A DNA stretch of 64,000 nt from Stenotrophomonas rhizophila. GTDB lineage: Bacteria > Pseudomonadota > Gammaproteobacteria > Xanthomonadales > Xanthomonadaceae. The stretch lies in assembly GCF_020857975.1 (NCBI RefSeq), contig NZ_JACWUO010000008.1, forward strand, positions 124,001-188,000, written 5' to 3'. Below are positions 18,714-27,077 of the stretch, piece by piece. The position numbers and the translations under genes were made by a program. Position 1 is the stretch's first letter, and every line of letters starts with the position of its first letter. The notes under the pieces are model-generated. The model was not told the DNA's origin, ran no database searches, and worked only from the letters and a program-made list of their open reading frames with translations.

Positions 18714-19673
18714 ATGACTGCATCGCGCGAACTCGGCCGCTCCGGCCTGACGGTCCACCCCATCGCATTCGGTGGCAACGTGTTCGGCTGGAGCGCCGAC
18801 GAGAAGACCTCGTTCGCGCTGCTGGATGCCTTCGTCGACGCCGGCTTCAACCTGGTCGATACCGCCGATGCGTATTCGGCGTGGGTGCCGGGCAACGCCG
18901 GCGGTGAATCGGAAACCATCCTGGGGCGCTGGTTCCAGCGCAGCGGCAAGCGCGGCCGGGTGGTGCTCGCCACCAAGGTGGGCAAGTGGGCCGAGCGCCC
19001 GGGCCTGTCGGCCGACAATATCGCCGCGGCAGTGGAGGATTCGCTGCGCCGCCTGCAGACCGATGTGATCGACCTGTACCAGGCGCATGCAGACGATGAG
19101 TCCACGCCGCTGGAAACCACGCTGGCCGCGTTCGGCCGCCTGATCGAACAGGGCAAGGTGCGCGCCATCGGTGCGTCCAACTACAGCGCCAGCCGCCTGC
19201 GCGATGCGCTGGCGGTATCGGCCGACTACAAGCTGCCACGCTACGAAACCCTGCAGCCGGAGTACAACCTGTACGACCGCGCCGGCTACGAAGCCGAGCT
19301 GGAACCGCTGGTGCGCGAGCACGGGCTCGGCGTGATCGGTTACTACTCGCTGGCCAGGGGTTTCCTCAGCGGCAAGTACCGCCGTGCCGAGGACGCCGGC
19401 AAGAGCAGCGCGCGCGGGCAGAGCGTGGTGGACGCCTATCTCAACCCGCGCGGCGTGCGCATCCTGACCGCGCTGGATGACATCGGCAGCAAACACAACG
19501 CCACGCCGTCGCAGATCGCGCTGGCATGGTTGATCGCGCGCCCCGGCGTTGCCGCGCCGATTGTCAGCGCCACCAGCGTCGAACAGTTGCAGGACGTGCT
19601 GGCCGCCGCGCGCGTGGCACTGTCGGCTGCGGACGTGGCACAGCTGGATGCGGCCAGCGCCGAGCTGGGCTGA
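18714..19673 (+). CDS. Aldo/keto reductase
   Basis: A 319-residue NADPH-dependent oxidoreductase. The family landmarks are GLTVHPIAFGGNVFG, the catalytic-site NLVDTADAYSAW with Asp and Tyr, the lysine in LATKVGKW, the histidine in LYQAHADD (in place of the usual HxHxxD), and the C-terminal cofactor motif APIVSATSVEQL. It resembles the YajO/AKR11-13 group. The ATG at 18714 follows GGAAGAC. It diverges from the exported methyltransferase gene. Confidence 0.92.
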   Translation: MTASRELGRSGLTVHPIAFGGNVFGWSADEKTSFALLDAFVDAGFNLVDTADAYSAWVPGNAGGESETILGRWFQRSGKRGRVVLATKVGKWAERPGLSADNIAAAVEDSLRRLQTDVIDLYQAHADDESTPLETTLAAFGRLIEQGKVRAIGASNYSASRLRDALAVSADYKLPRYETLQPEYNLYDRAGYEAELEPLVREHGLGVIGYYSLARGFLSGKYRRAEDAGKSSARGQSVVDAYLNPRGVRILTALDDIGSKHNATPSQIALAWLIARPGVAAPIVSATSVEQLQDVLAAARVALSAADVAQLDAASAELG

Positions 19674-19683
19674 ACGGTCGCAC

Positions 19684-19727
19684 GGGCGGCTGCCGCCCAC
19701 TCCCCACGGCCACCTGCGGGTGGCCGT
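19684..19727. terminator. Tandem hairpins between convergent genes
   Basis: GGGCGGCTGCCGCCC (19684-19698) and ACGGCCACC TGCG GGTGGCCGT (19706-19727) form two stems between the aldo/keto reductase and the convergent flavin reductase. The second is followed by a weak T-rich stretch and probably ends transcription from both sides. Confidence 0.65.
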
Positions 19728-19733
19728 TGTGGT

Positions 19734-20639
19734 TCAGGCTACCGCGCTGTCCTCGGCAACCAATGCGTGGTGCAGGCTGATCCCGGCGCGCACGCCTTCG
19801 GCATTGGCCAGGGTGATGTTGCCGACCACGCTGGCATCGCCGGCCGCATAGACGCCCGGCACGCTGGTCTGCTTCTGCGCATCCACCTGCACCAGCACAC
19901 CGATCGGGCTTTCCTCCAGCGCACAGCCCAGCTGTTCGACCAGTGCCGACCCCATGTGCTGGCGGGCGGTGACGAACAGCGCGCGCAGATCGAGGTGGCG
20001 CCCATCGGCGAGGCGGGCGCCGCTCAACTGCGGTGCATCGCCCTCCAGGCCGACGACCTGCTCCCATTCCAACCGCACGCCGCGCCGCTGCAGCATCGCC
20101 AGTTCATCGGGCTCGATCGCCATGCCGTGCGCGAACAGCGTGACCTGGCCCCAGTCGGCCAGCAGGCCGGCCATCCGCGTGGACATCGCATGTCCACCCA
20201 GCAGGCCGATCGCGCCGCCACCCACTTCGTAGCCATGGCAGTACGGACAATGGATCACGCTGGTGCCCCAGCGTTCGGCCAGGCCCGGCAGCGCGGGAAG
20301 TTCGTCGCGGATGCCGGTGGCCAGCAACAGCTTGCGCGTGGCCCAGGTCTCACCGCCGGCGGTGGTCACCGCGAAACCGTCCACGGTGGCCTGGGCTGCG
20401 GTGGCGGTAGCGCTGAGCCAGCGCACCGTGGGGTAGTCCAGCAGCTGTGCCTTGGCCTGCCGCAACAGGTCGCTGCCGACGATGCCGTCCATGCCCAGTA
20501 CGCCATGGGAGTGCGCGGCGAAACGGTTGCGCGGCAGGCCGCTGTCGATCACCAGCACGCTGCGGCGCGCACGGGCCAGCATCAGGGCGGCGGACAGGCC
20601 GGCGAAACTGCCGCCGACGATCAGGGCATCTACGGTCAC
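19734..20639 (-). CDS. NAD(P)/FAD-dependent oxidoreductase, thioredoxin-reductase-like
   Basis: A 301-residue flavoprotein. FAD motif IVGGSFAGLSAAL (about residues 7-19), the redox motif CPYC at residues 131-134, a NADPH-domain GLLGGHAMSTR, and the second FAD motif GVYAAGDAS are in normal thioredoxin-reductase order. The dithiol is CPYC followed by HGYE, as in the low-molecular-weight group that often lacks a known thioredoxin partner, not CATC. Its start overlaps the Rrf2 gene stop by four bases, so both are made from one message. Confidence 0.93.
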   Translation of the reverse strand: MTVDALIVGGSFAGLSAALMLARARRSVLVIDSGLPRNRFAAHSHGVLGMDGIVGSDLLRQAKAQLLDYPTVRWLSATATAAQATVDGFAVTTAGGETWATRKLLLATGIRDELPALPGLAERWGTSVIHCPYCHGYEVGGGAIGLLGGHAMSTRMAGLLADWGQVTLFAHGMAIEPDELAMLQRRGVRLEWEQVVGLEGDAPQLSGARLADGRHLDLRALFVTARQHMGSALVEQLGCALEESPIGVLVQVDAQKQTSVPGVYAAGDASVVGNITLANAEGVRAGISLHHALVAEDSAVA

Positions 20640-21082
20640 GGGGAAACTCCTGCAGCGTGGTGGGCCAGATGGCGGGCGAAGTCGGCGCCGAGGGTGGCCA
20701 GGGTCGTGCCGCGCAGGCGCTGTTCGAGCAGGGCCTGGGCCTGGCGGTAGCTGTCATCGAGCGCGGCATTGACCACCTGCTGCACCGGGCAGCCGCGGCC
20801 ACTGTCGCGCGCGCCGGTATGCAGCAGCGGCGGCGCGCCGATCGCCACGTACACATCGTGCAGGGTGATGCCGGCCGGATCGCGTGCCAACTGGCTGCCG
20901 CCGCCATGGCCGCGCACATTGGCGACCAGCCCGCCCTTCTGCAGCATGGCCAGCAGGCGCCGGATCACCACCGGGTGGGTGGGCAGGCAGGTGGCCAGCT
21001 GTTCGGAAGTGCGCGGGCCGTCCTGGCCGACCAGATGGGCCATCACGTGCAGGGCGTCGGAGAACTGGTTGCTGGATTTCAT
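20636..21082 (-). CDS. Rrf2 family transcriptional regulator
   Basis: A 148-residue winged-helix repressor. The N-terminal helix-turn-helix covers SDALHVMAHL through HPVVIRRLLAML, with the wing VRGHGGGSQLAR and the family motif ITLHDVYVAIGAPPL. The three-cysteine iron-sulfur cluster motif of IscR/NsrR is missing: only Cys40 and the GCP cysteine are seen. It is likely a redox or thiol sensor that controls itself and the downstream reductase. The start at 21082 has no Shine-Dalgarno but fits a leaderless transcript from the promoter described at 21082-21117. Confidence 0.92.
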   Translation of the reverse strand: MKSSNQFSDALHVMAHLVGQDGPRTSEQLATCLPTHPVVIRRLLAMLQKGGLVANVRGHGGGSQLARDPAGITLHDVYVAIGAPPLLHTGARDSGRGCPVQQVVNAALDDSYRQAQALLEQRLRGTTLATLGADFARHLAHHAAGVSP

Positions 21083-21117
21083 GTAACAACAATAGTTACA
21101 AATAGACCAGCTGTCCA
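21082..21117 (-). promoter_or_regulatory. Promoter and overlapping palindromic operator of the rrf2 operon
   Basis: On the minus strand TGGACA (21117-21112) and TATTGT (21094-21089) are spaced by 17 bases, and the predicted start of transcription is at or next to the A of the ATG. The palindrome TGTAAC-7 bases-GTTACA (21082-21100) covers the -10 box and touches the start codon. This is a natural place for the Rrf2 protein to repress itself. Confidence 0.68.
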
Positions 21118-21129
21118 GCCCTGCCCTGC

Positions 21130-21242
21130 TCAGCGCACGTAGGGGGTACCGACCATGGCGGCGGCCAGATGGTCCAGGAACGAGCTGATCCGGGCCGATA
21201 CCGCGGTGTTGCGGTAATACACCGCGTGGATCGGCTGGCGCA
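21130..21242 (-). pseudogene. 3' fragment of a LysR regulator gene
   Basis: This segment encodes RQPIHAVYYRNTAV through DHLAAAMVGTPYVR and a stop, nearly identical to the last 38 residues of the intact LysR gene at 22696 (one D to T change in the final block). By eye there are about eight base differences in 110. The rest of the gene is missing. It runs directly into the next fragment. Confidence 0.85.
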
Positions 21243-21407
21243 GCTGGTTGCGGCCAGCGCCGAGCCGGGCTGAGCGGTCGCACAGGCGCTGCCGCCACCG
21301 TCGCCTGCCTGTGGCCCCGTAGGCGCCGCGCTGTCCTCGGCGACCAGTGCATGGTGCAGGCTGACTCGGGCGCGCACGTCTTCGGCATTGACCATGGTGA
21401 TGTTGCC
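21241..21407. pseudogene. Copy of the aldo/keto reductase and flavin reductase gene tails
   Basis: The segment parallels 19641-19823: it holds the last codons of the aldo/keto reductase (CAGCTGG, GCCAGCGCCGAG), the intergenic hairpin zone, and the last ~28 codons of the convergent flavin reductase (GNITMVNAEDVRARVSLHHA in minus-strand translation). It has diverged from the intact locus, the hairpins are degraded and the reductase stop is lost. Confidence 0.82.
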
Positions 21408-21598
21408 CAATGGTCCGCGACAGCAACGCGCTGGTGAACGCGCATATCAAGGTCAAGCTGCGCGCGATCGAGTTCATGGGCCGCTCGGCCGCGGCGCGCA
21501 GCATGGAAGAACAGGCGATCGCGCTGAACAATGCGGTAGATGTGTTCGTGCTGGATGCCGGGCCCGGCACCGCGGCAAGGCTGGCGCACGCGGTGTAA
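21408..21598 (+). pseudogene. Possible chemoreceptor C-terminal remnant
   Basis: A 62-codon frame from 21410 to a TAA at 21598. The block ARSMEEQAIALNNAVDVFVL looks like the end of a methyl-accepting chemotaxis protein, where SMEEQA...L..AV.VF is common. The upstream half (VNAHIKVKLRAIEFM) does not fit this well. No ribosome-binding site is obvious. It is most likely a third tail fragment, but a small expressed gene cannot be excluded. Confidence 0.45.
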
Positions 21599-21628
21599 CC
21601 GGAGCGGAGTGCTGGCCGCAGCAAGGTG

Positions 21629-22522
21629 TCAGGGCATCGTTTCCCACAGGGTTCTCGACATCATCGAGGTGAAGATGCCCGGGGCCGACGGACAGTCCAT
21701 TTTACCCCGGGAGACAATTCCGGCCAGCAGATACGTATGCCGCGCTGGATGCCACACAAGCAGCGGGCCACCGCTGTCGCCGAAGCACACACTCGCACTC
21801 CGGTCTCCCGCACAGATATCGGTCTCCGGGTTCACTGTCCCTTTTGGCTCATCAGGGTCACCTTGCTCATGGCTTGCCTGGCATATCAGGGTATCGACGA
21901 TCGGGATGTCGACCATCTGCAGGTGCGACGTGCCGCTGTCGGGGTCGCCCGCATTTACCCAACCCCAGCCCAGCGCCCGTACCGTTTCACCATCTGCCAG
22001 CGACATGTCCAATGGCGCCAGCGCCACCGGCTCGATACCCACTACCGGCTCGTCCAACTCAAGGATCGCGAAGTCGTAGCTGCCCAGGCTCTCCGGCGCA
22101 CTGGCCAGCGGATGGATGGTACGTGCGATGACCTTTCGCACCTGTCCAGAGGTCGGGTCGGTCAAATCGGTGCGGCCCACAACGACGAAGAGTTGGGTTG
22201 GATCGGAGGTGCCATAGCAATGCGCCGCAGTGACCACCTCTCGGTCGCTGATCAATGCCCCACCACAGAAATGACCAGGTATTAAAGACAACTGGATCGA
22301 TACGGTGAAGGGATAGTCACCCACCGGTACGTCGACGCCGCCGATGATGCGCGGTTGCACCGGTTCGTCTGCAGCCAGCGCGACGAGGGGCGCCAGCAGC
22401 AGCACCGACAGACACACCATCCGGCAGATCGAATGTGTCGGGGTTTGGACACGCGTATGCGGCAGCTGCGCGCGCAGAACAACGGCAGCACGCAGAGCAT
22501 GGAGAATGTCGGCAACAACCAT
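21629..22522 (-). CDS. Secreted trypsin-like serine protease (S1 family)
   Basis: A 297-residue chymotrypsin-fold protease. The activation-like N-terminus RIIGGVDVPVGDYPF follows a signal region. The triad is complete: His in TAAHC, Asp in YDFAILEL, Ser in CFGDSGGPLL. Paired cysteines flank His (HFCGG/AAHC) and Ser. The ATG at 22522 is preceded by GGAG at six bases; this gives a long N-region before the hydrophobic VCLSVLLLAPLVALA. The ATG at 22420 is an alternative with a shorter signal but a poor ribosome site. GC looks lower than in neighbours, and the gene lies between direct repeats of a LysR tail, suggesting acquisition. Confidence 0.9.
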   Translation of the reverse strand: MVVADILHALRAAVVLRAQLPHTRVQTPTHSICRMVCLSVLLLAPLVALAADEPVQPRIIGGVDVPVGDYPFTVSIQLSLIPGHFCGGALISDREVVTAAHCYGTSDPTQLFVVVGRTDLTDPTSGQVRKVIARTIHPLASAPESLGSYDFAILELDEPVVGIEPVALAPLDMSLADGETVRALGWGWVNAGDPDSGTSHLQMVDIPIVDTLICQASHEQGDPDEPKGTVNPETDICAGDRSASVCFGDSGGPLLVWHPARHTYLLAGIVSRGKMDCPSAPGIFTSMMSRTLWETMP

Positions 22523-22695
22523 GGGCTACTCCGTTCAACAGATGGCGAGAAGTCGCAATGGTAGAACGATGATTTTTGCGTGCTAGGAATGCAGCGCACA
22601 CTTCCGTGCATATTGCACATTTGACGCAGACAGGTGGCGCACCTGGCCAGGCGCTGCACGGGTGCAGAGGCTCTACAGCGGCGGAGTGCTTCGCA

Positions 22696-23598
22696 TCACC
22701 GCACGTACGGGTCGCCGACCATCGCCGCGGCCAGATGGTCCAGGAACGAGCTGATCCGCGCCGACACCGCGGTGTTGCGGTAATACACCGCGTGGATCGG
22801 CTGGCGCACCTCCACGGTGAGCGCCGGCAGCACCGGCACCAGCATGCCGGCGTCGCGGTCGCGGTGGGTCATGAAGTCGGACAGGCAGACGATGCCAACC
22901 CCTTCCAGCGCCAGCGCGCGCAGGGTTTCGCCGCTGGACGCCGCCACCGCCGGGCGCACGTGCAGCAGCGCATCGGTATCGCCGGGCAGCGGCCAATGGT
23001 TGAGCGAGTCCGGTTCGTTGAAGCCCAGCAGGGTGTGCCCGCGCAGGTCGGCCACGCTGGCCGGGGTGCCGTGCTGCTGCAGGTAGGCCGGGCTGGCCAT
23101 CACCCGCAGCCGGCTGTGCGCCAGCGGCCGCGCATGCAAGGTGGAATCGGCCAGCGGCCCGATCCGGATCGCCACGTCGGTGCGCCGTTCCAGCAGGTCG
23201 ATATAGCGTTCGCTGCTGTTGAGTTCCAGCGCCACGTCCGGGTACTGCGCCCGGTAGCCGGCCACCAGCGGTGCGATCACGTGCAGCACGAACGGCGTCG
23301 CCGCATCCACGCGCAGGCGCCCGGCCGGGCGCTGCCGGCGCGCGGCGATCTGCTCCTCGGCCGCCTCCACCGACGCCACGATCGCGCGGGCCTGGGCCAG
23401 GAACGCATCGCCTTCCTCGGTCAACTGCAGGCGTCGGGTGGTACGGGTCAGCAGGGTGGTGCCCAGCTTTTCCTCCAGCCGCGCCAGCGCCCGGCTGACC
23501 CCGGAGGTGGTCTGGCCCAGCAGCTCGGCCGCGGCGGTGATCGACCCGCTGTCGATCACCGCGATGAAGGCCTGCATTTCGTCGAGGGTGGTTTTCAT
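22696..23598 (-). CDS. LysR family transcriptional regulator
   Basis: A 300-residue LTTR. The winged helix spans MKTTLDEMQAFIAVIDSGSI to about residue 60 with the SGVSRALARLEEKLG recognition helix. The effector domain (about 90-300) has the RVDAATPF, DVAIRIGPL and GVGIVCLSDFM blocks of the DsdC/PA2219-like group. It is divergent from the MFS exporter, 127 bases away, and is the likely regulator of that gene. Its 3' end is duplicated at 21130-21242. Confidence 0.94.
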   Translation of the reverse strand: MKTTLDEMQAFIAVIDSGSITAAAELLGQTTSGVSRALARLEEKLGTTLLTRTTRRLQLTEEGDAFLAQARAIVASVEAAEEQIAARRQRPAGRLRVDAATPFVLHVIAPLVAGYRAQYPDVALELNSSERYIDLLERRTDVAIRIGPLADSTLHARPLAHSRLRVMASPAYLQQHGTPASVADLRGHTLLGFNEPDSLNHWPLPGDTDALLHVRPAVAASSGETLRALALEGVGIVCLSDFMTHRDRDAGMLVPVLPALTVEVRQPIHAVYYRNTAVSARISSFLDHLAAAMVGDPYVR

Positions 23599-23638
23599 GG
23601 CGGTGTCGGCGGTGGGCGTTGCCTATTATTGACCTTGG

Positions 23639-23681
23639 GGCAAGAGTGATTGGCGTGAAGGCAGCTTTTTCGGCAAGAGTG
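23639..23681. promoter_or_regulatory. Direct repeat in the LysR-MFS divergent promoter region
   Basis: GGCAAGAGTG occurs at 23639-23648 and again at 23672-23681, 33 bases apart, about three helical turns. A 10-base exact repeat in a 127-base divergent gap is a candidate pair of LysR binding half-sites. No dyad T-N11-A was established. Confidence 0.4.
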
Positions 23682-23725
23682 CCGCGCGCAGACTGCGCAG
23701 CCTCTTCCTTCCACCGGTAACGTCC

Positions 23726-24940
23726 ATGTCCCGTGGCATCCCCCTGGCACTGCTGGCGCTCACCCTTGGCGCATACGCCATCGGCACCACCGAATTCGTC
23801 ATCGTCGGGCTGATCCCGACCATCGCCGCCGATCTCGGCGTGTCCCTGCCGTCGGCCGGGCTGCTGGTCTCGCTGTACGCCTTGGGCGTGGCCGTGGGCG
23901 CGCCGGTGCTGACCGCGCTGACCGGGCGGGTGCCGCGCAAGACCCTGCTGGTGGCGCTGATGGTGCTGTTCACCCTGGGCAACGTGATTGCCTGGATGGC
24001 GCCGGGCTACGGCTCGCTGATCGTGGCCCGGGTACTGACCGGGCTGGCGCATGGCGTGTTCTTCTCGATCGGCTCGATCATCGCCACCTCGGTGGTGCCC
24101 AGGGAAAAGGCCGCCAGCGCGATCGCGATCATGTTCACCGGCCTGACCGTGGCGCTGGTTACCGGGGTGCCGCTGGGCACCTTCATCGGCCAGCACCTGG
24201 GCTGGCGCGCCACCTTCCTGGCGGTGGCCGCGCTGGGGGTGGTCGCGCTGGTTGGCAGCCTGCTGTTCGTGCCGCGCAACCTGCAACGCAGTGAACCGGC
24301 CACGTTCGGCCAGCAGTTGGCGGTGCTGGCCCAGCCGCGCCTGCTGCTGGTGTATGCGATCACCGCGCTCGGCTATGGCGGCACCTTCCTGTCGTTCACC
24401 TACCTGGCCTCGATCCTGCAGGACGTCAGCGGTTTCTCGGCCAATGCGGTCAGCGGCGTGCTGCTGGTATACGGGGTGTCGGTGGCGGTCGGCAACCTGT
24501 GGGGCGGCCGCCTGGCCGACCGTCGCGGCCCGATCCCGGCGTTGAAGCTGATCTTCGGCTTGCTGGCCGCCGTGCTGTTCGTGCTCACCTTCACCGCGCA
24601 CAACACCTGGCTGGTGCTGCTGACCGTACTGGCGCTGGGCGCGGTGGCCTTCGGCAACGTGCCGGGGCTGCAGGTGTACGTGGTCAAGCAGGCGCAGCGG
24701 TTCGCCCCGCAGGCGGCCGATGTGGCCTCGGGCCTGAACATCGCCGCGTTCAACGTCGGCATCGCCTTCGGTGCCTCGCTGGGCGGGCTGGTGGTGGACC
24801 ACCTGGGCCTGATGCACACCCCATGGCTGGGCGCACTGGTGGTGCTGGGCGCGCTGGGCCTGACCGTGCTGAGCGGCTGGCTGGACCGCCGCGATGGCAT
24901 CGCCGACCGCGCCGAATGCATCACCGTCGCCGCGCATTGA
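23726..24940 (+). CDS. MFS transporter, AraJ/YdhP-like exporter
   Basis: A 404-residue 12-helix major facilitator. Signature elements are [17 protein letters not shown] in helix 1, the loop 2-3 motif [21 protein letters not shown] in helix 4, and motif C-like [17 protein letters not shown] in helix 5, which marks the drug:H+ antiporter DHA1 class. The second half repeats with LADRRGP. It probably exports small organic compounds. It diverges from the LysR gene. Confidence 0.93.
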   Translation: MSRGIPLALLALTLGAYAIGTTEFVIVGLIPTIAADLGVSLPSAGLLVSLYALGVAVGAPVLTALTGRVPRKTLLVALMVLFTLGNVIAWMAPGYGSLIVARVLTGLAHGVFFSIGSIIATSVVPREKAASAIAIMFTGLTVALVTGVPLGTFIGQHLGWRATFLAVAALGVVALVGSLLFVPRNLQRSEPATFGQQLAVLAQPRLLLVYAITALGYGGTFLSFTYLASILQDVSGFSANAVSGVLLVYGVSVAVGNLWGGRLADRRGPIPALKLIFGLLAAVLFVLTFTAHNTWLVLLTVLALGAVAFGNVPGLQVYVVKQAQRFAPQAADVASGLNIAAFNVGIAFGASLGGLVVDHLGLMHTPWLGALVVLGALGLTVLSGWLDRRDGIADRAECITVAAH

Positions 24941-25022
24941 CTGCAATACCGCGTTGTTTCCTCCCTACGTATCGTTAGCACCCCACGGCGTACCGTCGGG
25001 TGTCCCCCATCAAGGAGTTTCC

Positions 25023-25826
25023 ATGAGCATTCCCGCCTTTGGCCTGGGCACCTTCCGCCTGAAGGGCCAGACCGTGATCGATTCGGTGCGCAACGCACTG
25101 GATGTCGGCTACCGCGCCATCGATACCGCGCAGATCTATGAGAACGAAGCCGAGGTTGGCCAGGCCATCGCCGAATCCGGCGTGGCCCGCGATGATCTGT
25201 TCATCACCACCAAGATCTGGATCGCCAACTTCCACCACGACGCGCTGCTGGCCAGCCTGCGCGAGAGCCTGCGCAAGCTGCGCACCGACCATGTCGAGCT
25301 GACCCTGATCCACTGGCCGTCGCCGAAGGATGCGGTGCCGATGGCCGAGTACCTGGGCGCGCTGGCGCAGGCCAAGGCCGAAGGCCTGACCCGGCAGATC
25401 GGCATTTCCAACTTCACCATTGCCCAGACCCGCCAGGCCATCGAGATCCTCGGTGCCGATGCGATCGCCACCAACCAGATCGAAGTCCACCCCTACCTGC
25501 AGAACCGCGCGCTGATCGCATTCCTGCGCGAACAAGGCATCGCTGTCACCGCGTACATGAGCCTTGCTTATGGCGAGGTACTGAAGGAGCCGGTGATGCT
25601 TGCCATCGCCGCACGCCACCAGGCCACTCCGGCCCAGGTCGCGCTGGCATGGGCGCTGCAGCAGGGGTATGCGGTGATTCCGTCCTCGACCCGGCGCGAG
25701 AACCTGGCCGGCAACCTGCTCGCCGCCGACCTGCGCCTGACCGACGAAGACATGGCGCAAATCGCCACCCTGGACCGCGGCCACCGCCTGGCCAACCCGG
25801 ACGGCATTGCACCGGCCTGGGATTGA
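25023..25826 (+). CDS. dkgB: 2,5-diketo-D-gluconate reductase B-like aldo/keto reductase
   Basis: A 267-residue AKR5-type enzyme, the same length as E. coli DkgB. It has [18 protein letters not shown] with catalytic Asp and Tyr, the lysine in ITTKIWI, the histidine in [19 protein letters not shown], and the NADPH motif [15 protein letters not shown]. It reduces methylglyoxal and other ketones with NADPH. AAGGAG stands seven bases before the ATG. It follows the MFS gene on the same strand by 82 bases. Confidence 0.93.
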   Translation: MSIPAFGLGTFRLKGQTVIDSVRNALDVGYRAIDTAQIYENEAEVGQAIAESGVARDDLFITTKIWIANFHHDALLASLRESLRKLRTDHVELTLIHWPSPKDAVPMAEYLGALAQAKAEGLTRQIGISNFTIAQTRQAIEILGADAIATNQIEVHPYLQNRALIAFLREQGIAVTAYMSLAYGEVLKEPVMLAIAARHQATPAQVALAWALQQGYAVIPSSTRRENLAGNLLAADLRLTDEDMAQIATLDRGHRLANPDGIAPAWD

Positions 25827-25892
25827 GGGACGGCTGATCGGCAGACGCGTGGTCCGCCGGTGGGGGTGATGCGGAGGATGCGGCATCGGCGG

Positions 25893-26036
25893 GTAGGGTC
25901 GGATGCCAATCGACTGCCGATCCTGCCGATTGGTGCGTCGGACGCATGAGCTTAGCCGAAGCAGCCATTTCGATAATGGTCATGCCATCAACGAACGTGG
26001 CAGCGTTATCGGCAGTCGATCGGGATGCGACCCTAC
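25893..26036. repeat. 144-bp GTAG-bounded palindromic unit, copy 1
   Basis: The unit opens with GTAGGGTCGGATGCC and closes with GATGCGACCCTAC. Next to the ends, ATCGACTGCCGAT pairs with ATCGGCAGTCGAT. The ends are thus two REPs facing each other around a ~75-base core. No reading frame of note is present. Confidence 0.85.
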
Positions 26037-26074
26037 CAGGAGGCGATCCGCGCGGGCCGTCGAAACATGCACGT

Positions 26075-26106
26075 CGATACAGGTCATGCCATCAACGAGC
26101 GCGGCA
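26075..26106. repeat. Partial third copy of the repeat core
   Basis: TCGATACAGGTCATGCCATC followed by AACGAGCGCGGCA repeats the core segment seen in both 144-bp units (TCGATAATGGTCATGCCATC, AACGAACGTGGCA), with a few changes. It lies in the 78-base spacer between the units. Confidence 0.65.
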
Positions 26107-26114
26107 CCGCCTTG

Positions 26115-26258
26115 GTAGGGTCGGATGCCAATCGACTGCCGGTGATGCCGATCGGGGCGTCTAATGCATGACCTTGGCCGAAGCAGCCATTTCGATAGTG
26201 GCCATGCCATCAACGAACGTGGCAGCGTTATCGGCAGTCGATCGGGATGCGACCCTAC
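26115..26258. repeat. 144-bp GTAG-bounded palindromic unit, copy 2
   Basis: Same length and layout as the unit at 25893-26036, offset by 222 bases. The end arms are identical in sequence, and the core differs at a few positions (for example CCGGTGATGCCGATCGGGGC against CCGATCCTGCCGATTGGTGC). Confidence 0.85.
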
Positions 26259-26331
26259 CCGGCGCCATTCGCACGGGCTGGGCCGAAGCGTGCATGCCGA
26301 TGCCCCTCATGCCGACAATGCCGGCAGCGGT

Positions 26332-27030
26332 TCAGGCCTGCAACCACGTGCGCATCGCGGCACTGACTTCTTGCGGTTTTTCCATCGGCGCCAGGTGGCC
26401 GCAATCGGGCAACACCACCAGCGTCGATCCCGGCACCAGCGCGTGCATTTCCTCGCTGATCGCCAGCGGGGTGATGCGGTCGTTGGCACCGCAGACAATC
26501 AGCAGCGGATCGCGGTACCCGGCCAGCACGTCATGGCCATCCACCCGCTCCAATGCGCTCTGGCGCAGGAACACCTCCGCACCCAGCCGCGCAGTCATGT
26601 CGCGCACGCGTTGCACCAGCACGTAGTCGTCCAGCCGCGAGGCGTCGATGTAGCTGCGCATCAAGGTATCGCCGAATCCGTGGAATCTGCCGGGCAAACG
26701 CACGCCGGCCCGTTGCGATTGGCGCTGCGCGGCGCGCTCGGGCGAATCGGCACGGATCGAGGTGTCGATCAACGCAAGCCGCAGCACCCGCTCCGGCACA
26801 GTGCGCAGGATCTGCTGGGCGACAAAGCCGCCGAGCGAGAAACCAGCCAGGGCGAAACGCGGCGGCGCCTGCGCCAGCACGTCGTCGACCACGGCCTGCA
26901 TCGTCTCGCCACGGGTCTGGTCGCCCACGATGCAGTCGGCGACGTCGGACAGGTCGGCCACCTGCGCGCGCCAGAGTTCAGCGTCATTGAGCAGGCCGGG
27001 GAGCAGTAGCAGGGGAAGGCGGTCGGTCAT
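26332..27030 (-). CDS. Alpha/beta hydrolase
   Basis: A 232-residue hydrolase. LLLLPGLLND is the oxyanion strand, GFSLGGFVA the nucleophile elbow, CGANDRITPL carries the acid and PDCGHLAPME the histidine. All triad members are present. The MenH/haloperoxidase-like fold is clear, but the substrate is not. Its start precedes the Pat-type gene end by 48 bases, so it may be the last gene of that transcript. Confidence 0.88.
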   Translation of the reverse strand: MTDRLPLLLLPGLLNDAELWRAQVADLSDVADCIVGDQTRGETMQAVVDDVLAQAPPRFALAGFSLGGFVAQQILRTVPERVLRLALIDTSIRADSPERAAQRQSQRAGVRLPGRFHGFGDTLMRSYIDASRLDDYVLVQRVRDMTARLGAEVFLRQSALERVDGHDVLAGYRDPLLIVCGANDRITPLAISEEMHALVPGSTLVVLPDCGHLAPMEKPQEVSAAMRTWLQA

Positions 27031-27077
27031 GCCCTATTGTCGCCGCGCCGGCGTGCACGTTCCGTGCCGCCGACGGC

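Noticed and set aside
21410..21598. Independent 62-codon gene
   Set aside because: Kept only as a pseudogene remnant: no ribosome-binding site, resemblance to a chemoreceptor end, and surrounded by other gene tails.
22673..24946. 757-residue minus-strand open frame over the MFS and LysR genes
   Set aside because: Composition is shadow-like (His/Gln/Arg-rich) and it overlaps two well-supported genes in other frames.
25893..26258. CRISPR-like array
   Set aside because: Only two long 144-bp palindromic units plus a partial core; no short direct repeats with unique spacers and no cas genes.
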